Positions 56,842-64,000 of a stretch of DNA of 64,000 bases are shown here, piece by piece; positions within the stretch are counted from its first letter, which is position 1, and each line of letters starts with the position of its first letter. The stretch spans positions 310,001 through 374,000 of the forward strand of contig NC_091053.1 of assembly GCF_963966145.1 (NCBI RefSeq), read 5' to 3'. The position numbers and the translations under genes were made by a program. Source of the DNA: Tenebrio molitor. Lineage: Eukaryota; Arthropoda; Insecta; Coleoptera; Tenebrionidae. The notes beneath the pieces are model-generated. The model was given only the letters and a program-made list of their open reading frames with translations. It was not told the DNA's origin and did not search any database.

Positions 56842-58311
56842 ATGACCGGAAACGAGGAACAGAGATTGGCGCCCCATTGCAGGCACTTTGTAATGCGAAA
56901 AAAAAGGTATTGTCGAATGACCGTAAAATCGGGGGAAGAATACTGTGGAGAGCATCAACTGCCACATGCTTCCAGTGGAAACAAGGAAAGTGGGGCTGTG
57001 TCAGATCAAAAAATTAGAATTGTGTGTCCTTTGGACCCAAAACAGTTAGTATCTAATAAACCCAGTACCAATTGTCTTGATTTACAACTTTTTAGTACTT
57101 GCTATGCTCACAATTTAAAAAAGCATTTGAAAATTTGCAATGCTCGTCCTGGTATTGTGTTACCATATATTGAAAAAGGCGTAAATTCAGGGGAAAGCGC
57201 AGACGTTTCAGATTTAGATTCACATAAATTGCTATCAACATTCCCTGCCATTGACATGACTGAAGTGATTTCAAAAATAAATAAAATATATGAAGGTAAT
57301 GTTTGATTGAGTGAAGTTTTTGTTTTAATTTTTTTTTTTTAGACTTGTTAGATGGTAAAGTTACCAATTGCTTTTCCACACATAAAGTTGTTGAGGAAGA
57401 AATGTCCAAATCTGAGTATGGTGACAAAAGTAAGAAACATCTGAAACAAGCTTCAGCTATTCTAGGTTTATTGAGGGAATACAGTTTACTGAATCCAAAT
57501 ACGTGTTACATTGAGTTTGGCGCAGGCCGAGGTTTTTCTGCGGCGATTTGAAATTTTTTTGGATTATTTTTTTTTTTCAAGGTCAATTGAGCTACTGGTT
57601 GGCCCAAGCTATGGAGCCCTCTGCGGAATCATCATTTGTATTAGTTGAAAGATCTTCGCCTAAGCACAAGCGTGACAACAAGCTGGACAAAAGCGACGAT
57701 AAAGTACAGCGCGTCAGAGCTGATATCGCCGACTTAGTGTTGGACAAAATGGAGACAGTGTCCAAAAGAGGGTCAATAGTGGGGGTTACAAAACATCTTT
57801 GTGGAGACGCTACCGGTAATATTTAAACGAAAGCGTCAGGCAATTATCATGTTGTTTATCTTTAGATTTGGCGATTCGTTGCTTGACCAATGTTTCCCAC
57901 CATGAAACAAAGGTGGCGGGGTGCATCATGACATTCTGCTGCCACCACAGATGTCGCTGGACGCCATACACCGGCAAGGACTTCTTCGCCGAAGTGGGTC
58001 TAACACGAAACGATTTCGACATGATGTGCGGGATGACGAGTTGGGCCACGTGCGGGACGGGTTTCAGCAGAGAAAGAAAAGATCCCAACACCAACAAATT
58101 TCAAAATGACAGAGACAAAGAAATTGGACTTGACAGGTCGCAAAAGGAGGAGGTCGGGAAGAGGTGCAAAGCGGTTTTGAACTGGGGCCGACTTCGTTTT
58201 ATGGAAAAACTTGGTTTTAAGTGCAATTTGCATTATTACGTTGAGGCAGGAGTGTCTCTAGAGAACGTTTGTATTGTTGCACGTAAAGACGAAATAAAGA
58301 ACAGTATTTAA
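56842..58311 (+). CDS. TRMT13: tRNA 2'-O-methyltransferase TRM13 homologue
   Basis: Five exons: 56842-57044, 57096-57295, 57343-57531, 57582-57815 and 57866-58311, giving 423 residues. The introns are 51, 47, 50 and 50 nt. TRM13 enzymes methylate the ribose at position 4 of some tRNAs, using S-adenosylmethionine. Domains in order are: a CCCH zinc finger (C13, C24, C35, H38); a CHHC zinc finger (CPLDPKHTCYAH ... KKHLKIC, about residues 62-82); the methyltransferase SAM loop EFGAGRG at about 192-198; KHLCGDAT near 268-275; and CCHHRC at 300-305 with the following RWTPYTGK. The first intron was found because reading through it (also in frame) replaces the zinc-binding histidine by glutamine and inserts 17 odd residues. 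The start AAAAAAATGACC is the first ATG after the shared promoter. Confidence 0.93.
57045..57095 (+). other. 51-nt frame-preserving, stop-free intron in TRMT13
   Basis: Donor CCAAAACA|GTTAGT and acceptor CAACTTTTTAG|TACTTG bracket 51 nt without a stop in the coding frame. Splicing joins CA to T, making the His codon of CPLDPKHT in the CHHC finger. If retained, the protein gains 17 residues (QLVSNKPSTNCLDLQLFS replaces the His) and loses that ligand. Confidence 0.8.
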
Positions 58312-58485
58312 TTTTAAAATGCCACGATTTATTAGACCTGAAGATGTCCACGTTTATTTTATTTATGTAAACCTAAATCTGAAAATATCCACAGAAAAAA
58401 AAATGCTAATCGGTTACGTCTGTGTGTATTACTAGTTGCCTATGCTGTCTTCATTATCAAACAATTATTCTAATATCCAATTGAC

Positions 58486-58491
58486 AATAAA
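58486..58491 (+). terminator. TRMT13 poly(A) signal
   Basis: AATAAA in TTGACAATAAAAAG, about 175 nt after the TRMT13 stop codon. Confidence 0.5.
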
Positions 58492-59248
58492 AAGTCGTAA
58501 TGAATTCCGTATCTACTTGTTTACGTTTATAAAATACGTAACCAGTAAATAAAAAATTGCGACACAATTTTTGAATTGGATTTATCCCTTGAAACGCGTA
58601 TGTTTTAAATGTCAAGTTTACGTTTTCCTTTTTTTTTTTTTTAAATTACATAAACTTTCAGTCTATCAATGTCTGGTTTAAAATACTTATTCAAATGTAT
58701 GTTTATTTTTATATGTACGTTATAGTTAAATCGATTAATATATACGATTTTTGTTTCAAGGTGGTCAAGAAAATAGTTGCAAAGTTCTTTCCACTCGATG
58801 TAATCTGTAGTTTTTTAAAAGTCAGATTTAATTATGCACAAGAACTTGAAACACTGCAAGCTTAGGTCCAATCATATAATGCTCTGAGGACGAATTCGCA
58901 CGTGCGATATTTGAAAATTCTATTTTTATTGCCATCTGAACAAACTATTTTATTACTTTTATCTGGAATTTCAACTTTTGTGTATTGGTTAAACAACATT
59001 TGCATTTTTCTCTGTGTATAAACAACGGAAAAAGTTGCGATTTTGGGCGAACCGGGAAAAACCGACGCAATATTGACCTTAAAAAATGATCATTTCGTAA
59101 TCCTGAAATTTCAGCACCGAACTGCAAGAGACCAATCCCCACTACTAAGGAAGCAGTCACGGTCAAAATATAGTGCTGGAGAAGAATAATTAAACACTTA
59201 CAGAAACAGTATTAATCGAAGAATTCGATCTTGCTGAGATTTGCTAAA
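58492..59248. other. intergenic, no gene seen
   Basis: AT-rich. The only longer frame (minus 58945-59166) lacks support. The last part presumably holds the promoter of the following gene. Confidence 0.5.
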
Positions 59249-60278
59249 ATGGTGCGATTCCGGAAGAAAGTGCTGTGGGTTTTTCTTTTCATTTTGATCG
59301 ACTTTAGTGATACCAGTGATGATAGTTCTAATGTGATGAAACTTTTTCAATCCGAAAGAGGATACAGACAACGGCCCCGATCACTTCTGAAATATAATGC
59401 AGAGAAAGGTATTGTACAGAAAAAAAAAATTGTTTTTTGTGTAGTAGTTTTGATTGACTGGATCTACTGAAACATTTTTTATTGTTACAAATAAAGAAAG
59501 TAGACAAAATGTCTCGCTTTTTTTAGATTTCAGAAATATTTACCGACACATTTAAATATACTTATATAATATTATAGTCAGATTGTTTTTTGATGTTACT
59601 TTATAATTAAATCATTGAACGCTTATTAAGTTTTATAAAATGTGTTCAAAACAAATTTGTTTGACATTGTTATGTAACAATTATTTGGATTAAAGCTTTC
59701 ATTATTATTTTTTGTTGTTATTTTTATTAATAAATTAGCTTCTCCGTAAAACCGGATAAGGGAATCAAAACAATAATATGCGTGTAATATTTCGATGGAA
59801 TTCAATTTTTTTATTTAGAGAAGAAGAAATAAATAAAATCAATTTTTAATTATTCTATTTTTATTGAAAATCCCAAAATGCAACGTTAAAGACATCTAAA
59901 ACAGACGGATCCAAAATTTTCACGCGGACACCCGGTATATATGAATTGAGCTTTAACACTTCAACACTAGCTCAAGCACAAAATGTTTAAATAATTAATT
60001 GCCGCATTTATGAAGAGATGTATTTTATTAAATGACCGTTTATATTTGATTACATACTTCATTATACCTGTTTGTTTGAATTTGTCTCTCCCCTCGCTTC
60101 TTTTATCTTAATTGTTTTATTTTGGTTGCAGACCAAAACAGCACTGATGTCGGCTACGTAACCTACGATCTTCAGATCATAGTGGAGGCTTTGGAAAAGC
60201 TAAATTATAGCAAATGCGGACAAGACGCCATGGTAGTCATGGAGGGCATTGCCAAAAGGGAACGGTGGGCCTTACAAA
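59249..60278 (+). CDS. unrecognised secreted protein gene (3' end not found)
   Basis: Two exons join in frame: 59249-59408 (donor GAAAG|GTATTG, phase 1) and 60132-60278 (acceptor TTTGGTTGCAG; donor ACAAA|GTAATT, phase 1). The start MVRFRKKVLWVFLFILIDFS is a classical signal peptide; another ATG 18 nt upstream (59231) is in frame. After it come an acidic stretch DTSDDSS, a basic stretch RGYRQRPRSLLKYNAEK, and in exon 2 DQNSTDVGYVTYDLQIIVEA and KCGQDAMVVMEGIAKRERWA. The second exon opens in the frame demanded by the first, which argues for a real gene. At least one more exon must follow, in or beyond the window. The family is unknown. Confidence 0.5.
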
Positions 60279-63160
60279 GTAATTACTATCAATTTAATTA
60301 GGTATACCTGTCTAAAAATAAGGAAGTAAGCCAATTCTCTTCCTGGTCGATCTAACCCGAGATTCGACCTTAAGATCATTCTTCCTAGTATGTACCAGTA
60401 CCAGTTCGCTGAATATTAGATGAACCGAATTTTGCTGTTAATAAATTATGTTGGAAATTATTCCACACCTGACAGTCGACATCTTTGTTTGTCGACTGGA
60501 TAATTTATGCAATGTTCTTTTTAATAAAATACAATTTAAAAAAATTGTAAGTGTTAAATAACATCATTGAGGTTTTACCAAAACCAAAATGTTTACATTT
60601 TTCTCACAAGGTGAAGTCAAATGTACTTTCTAATGTCACTCAACTGACTCAACAAAAAATATTTTCACAGGTTTGGAAATAAATATACAGAGTGACTCAG
60701 CCATGTCGAGGTCTCGAATGAATGTTTCCTATTTTTGCGTCCCTTATTATAAAATTGGGTTTTACAATGGTTTTTATTTCTATACGGAACACTTTATTTT
60801 GAAAGGTTTGTGACATTCACCAACACTGACACTCTTCTGTCAAACTTGAAACAACATAACCTCCACAATTCATTTTCAAAAGTTAAAACAATTTATATTT
60901 ACAGTTATTTTAAAACAGCAATGATGCAAAATAGAGAATATAATACAAAGAAAACACGATTCGTGAAATTTTTTGTCGTAACGACTTTTTAATATCCTAT
61001 TTTAATTGCAGCAAATATCTAGGACGGGATTATTAGGTACTCGAAAGGTTTTTATCATTCAAACTCAGTTTTTTCAATTTAATTCTTGATGTGGACGTTT
61101 ACTTTCCACTTCATTATCACTTCTAGCAAATTCAGTTTTTCCTACATTAGTAGGTATTTAACGACTTCGGGCGATGGAAGGTTTATTTTGTCTAAATTGA
61201 CACAAGACATCTATTTTAAACTTCCTTAGCATTTATTTTTGCAACACCCGGCCCCAACTTGATCGTCTATGTCCTCTTATTTGCATAATTACCAACAATT
61301 TTCTTATGATGTTGATTTTCCCGGCTGACTGAAATGTCAACATTGCATCATTTCTGCTGCGTCAATTATCCTCCGCAAAAATATCAGATAGAAAAATAGT
61401 AAACTTTGAATAACCCCAGCGGAGGTCGAATGATTGCGCAGACGTCTGCACTAGGCAGACACGAGGAAAAGAAAAGGTTGTCGATGATGTTTTTATGATA
61501 ATAACTTTAATTGGCATTGGTACCTCTGGTGGTCCAACCGTAACTTCTTTGTTTCGTGAACGCACTAGGAATTCAAAACGGTGTTTAAAATGCAGCTTTT
61601 GTACAACAATAATACAACAAAACCATGAAAGACGACCTTTCAGCATACCTTATACGGTGATTTTAATGCGATATTATGTCGTGAAGAAAAAATGTTGTTT
61701 CACTGTAAAACGTGTCATTCTTAACTGAAACAATCTTGTGTCGTAGAGTAATTCGGATGATGATGACACAATACATGTTTATTGTAACTGATTTCTCGGC
61801 GAGCTTCTTGTATTATGTATTGTAAAGCAATCTCTTTCAAGGTTGAGGCAATTATAGGAAAAAGCATCGTGTGCTGTAAGCTACTTATTAATTATGTACT
61901 CACGAAAACAAATACAATCATCGCTTTTACAATATTACTATTTCGAATAAAAAGTAATAAGCAGTTTAGATATTGACGAAATGTCGGGTCCTCCAGATTG
62001 TCACCAATCTTGCACAAAACTGAATAGTTTGTGCAATATAGAAATTTTGCAAACATTTTTATGTTGTAGAATAATTTTGAAAGGTGCATATTTCAAGGTC
62101 CATCAAAAACGACGGGTGAAATGCATATTTTATGCGCCTTATGACTACTTAATGAATTTTAATGGTGCTGTGATGAAGAAATTGATTTTTTATTGAATTT
62201 ATTAATAAGATATTTTTGTGTGATGTAAATTCTTTCAAGGTTGAAATAGTTATAAACCGTGGTAGCATCACGCGATAAGGTGGTCATTATGCACAATTTT
62301 GAAGGCTGAGATTCTATCAAATTCGCTATTATTGTCTGAAATTTTAATTATTTGTAATTAAGTTTTTTTAATGTTAAAAATTTAAATCACAATATGTCAG
62401 CAGTCAATTTTTTTTATCAAATTTTGCTTGTTAGAATTAAAATATTATTTTTTCATCAATCAGTCGGAGGGAGGGTGAAGACTATTTTTTATCTCAATAA
62501 AAATAATTTGATGAAAGTGAAAAGAGTACAAAACCCCAAAAAATGTTGGGAAATAAATGTGATTTTTTTGTTATCCGCCATAGAGAAATCAACTTAATTT
62601 TTTTAAATGGCACACTTGCAGCATCTAGTTATTTTTTTTAAATATGGTATTTCCTTGTCCACGCTGTCTTTTTAAACTCTTTTACGTCGTTGCCATCGCA
62701 CTGACAAAATGCATTTTTTCTACCAAGAAAACGAACAAATAAGAAGAGGAAGGAAAAGTAACCTGAAACTGTTTAAAAAAAACTTAGCCAATCATAAGCG
62801 GTAAATTTTTTTGCACCAATTTGTAGCCAGTCCCTCCATCTTGATAACATAAATCGCTTCTAAACATGTTCAGAATATAAAATACATTCCCTATGCGCAT
62901 ATACATATTGTGTATTTATAGATTGCTACATTTTAAGGAAAATAAGTTAAATTTTTGATTTACATTTTTACGTTCCACAGTAAATCATTGAAATTTGAAC
63001 TGGAGCGACCGACTAGAATCAAAAATTTTGTGGTTCAAAATAATTGTAACGACCTTGAACTTGCTTACCAAACATAATTGTTGGTAATCGAGGTAAGCAA
63101 CTTTGCAAACAGGTCCATATTAAAGGCTAGAACTAACTTTTTACGACCACTAGACAAATC
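60279..63160. other. 2.9 kb without recognisable genes
   Basis: AT-rich. Short ORFs at 60810-60992, 61362-61646 (minus), 61495-61728 and 61981-62196 are unsupported. A last exon of the preceding gene could hide here, but I could not identify one. Confidence 0.45.
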
Positions 63161-63273
63161 TGATTAAGTTTTTTATTCGCATTGAAGAGCTTATTGTTAA
63201 AAAAATAAAAATATGTTTGATTAAGTTTTATTTTAATATTCACATTGAAGAGCTTATTATTAATAAAATATTG
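63161..63273 (+). repeat. two tandem copies of about 56 bp
   Basis: TGATTAAGTTTTTTATTCGC-ATTGAAGAGCTTATTGTTAA at 63161 is followed by TGATTAAGTTTTATTTTAAT-ATTCACATTGAAGAGCTTAT at 63219. Confidence 0.65.
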
Positions 63274-63790
63274 AATTGTATACTTGTTGAGTTATTTTCC
63301 CTTGATATTTTTCTCGAGATTGAGAAGAAAGTTACGCAATTTTGAAATTTAAATTATTTTTATTGTTCCGGTAAATTAAAAATATTTCAAAAAATATTAC
63401 CGCAAAAGATTGACTTGGGAAAAAACGCCAAAGAATGAGAAGGCTGACTAAGGCAGGACTAAGACAATAGTAGAACGTCTTCATTCCACACGTTGAGCAA
63501 GGGAAATTTTTAAATCTAACAATAATCAATAATTTTTTTTCTTTATACCATACTGTTATTAGGATTAATCAGTACTCTATGCTTGATTGATATGATACCT
63601 ATAACAGACTAGGCCGTTATTCTAAATTATCAGACCGAGGCCGTTATTTTTGCTACCGTTGCTAGGGTTACGGCATAGATGACAACTAAATTTAATTTTT
63701 GAAGTAAAGAGAAATGTCAGTCTTACAAATAAATCATCGTTAAATGTTAAGTATTATTGGTATAAAGAAAACTATAAAACAACATACGGA

Positions 63791-63884
63791 CGATATGGAT
63801 ATAACAGACTCGGTTGATTATAAAATCTCGGCTGCGCCTCGATTTTACAATACCTCAACCATGTCTGTTATATAACCCATATCG
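63791..63884. repeat. 94-bp foldback at the right edge
   Basis: CGATATGGATATAACAGACT-CGGTTGATTATAAAATC pairs with GATTTTACAATACCTCAACC-ATGTCTGTTATATAACCCAT-ATCG around TCGGCTGCGCCTC. A related ACCTATAACAGACTAGGCC occurs at 63598, so a larger repeat may extend leftward. Confidence 0.65.
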
Positions 63885-64000
63885 GCCTAATACCGTTATA
63901 TACTATTATTTTATTGTATCAGTCGTTAGTCGCTTCTATTTTCTTCTCCCATTAGTAACCGTCTTATTGAGAATTATTTTTTATTTAAGCTCTAAACGGT

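Noticed and set aside
1..64000. tRNA, rRNA or known microRNA genes
   Set aside because: I looked for tRNA B-box-like words and well-known insect microRNA seeds and found none; a dedicated covariance-model search was not possible.

Overview
This is an AT-rich animal nuclear window, almost certainly from an insect. The supports are short (45-53 nt) GT-AG introns, several families of small terminal-inverted-repeat (TIR) elements, relics of IS630/mariner-type transposases, and three recognisable animal genes. The insect order cannot be fixed from the sequence alone. There is no sign of prokaryotic or viral organisation.

Left edge (1-2.0 kb): a 1-kb repeat, then an N-terminal coding exon of an unrecognised minus-strand gene (1599-2006) that leaves the window to the left. 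Its leader carries an in-frame 13-codon upstream ORF. From 2 to 47 kb the window is gene-poor. It may be the large 5' intron of that gene, since a possible non-coding first exon with a strong donor lies near 43.9-44.0 kb. The stretch is peppered with repeats: two long and one short copy of a 1-kb element, several MITE families (two to three copies each), a decayed 1.5-kb IS630-like element, and an 0.8-kb TIR element carrying an ORF. A few GC-richer open stretches (13.6, 17.2, 24.6, 25.2, 45.1 and 46.6 kb) look like exons but are unrecognised.

Right part (47-60 kb): the gene-dense segment. AMMECR1 (plus strand, three coding exons, a 5.3-kb second intron full of repeats) is followed by TMEM126 (minus strand, three exons) and TRMT13 (plus strand, five exons). 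TMEM126 and TRMT13 are head to head with only 236 bp between start codons. An unrecognised two-exon gene for a signal-peptide protein (59.2-60.3 kb) follows, then AT-rich sequence without recognisable genes to the end.

Most interesting points: (1) the AMMECR1 stop codon TAG is followed in the same frame by CAG and 99 more sense codons of proline-rich, GC3-rich sequence, a candidate for stop-codon readthrough or for a 51-nt in-frame exitron; (2) TRMT13 contains a 51-nt, stop-free, frame-preserving intron whose removal restores a zinc-binding histidine, so retention would give a full-length protein with a broken zinc finger; (3) a 675-bp nearly complete palindrome sits inside the AMMECR1 intron. 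All three come from reading the sequence and need RNA data or homologues to settle.
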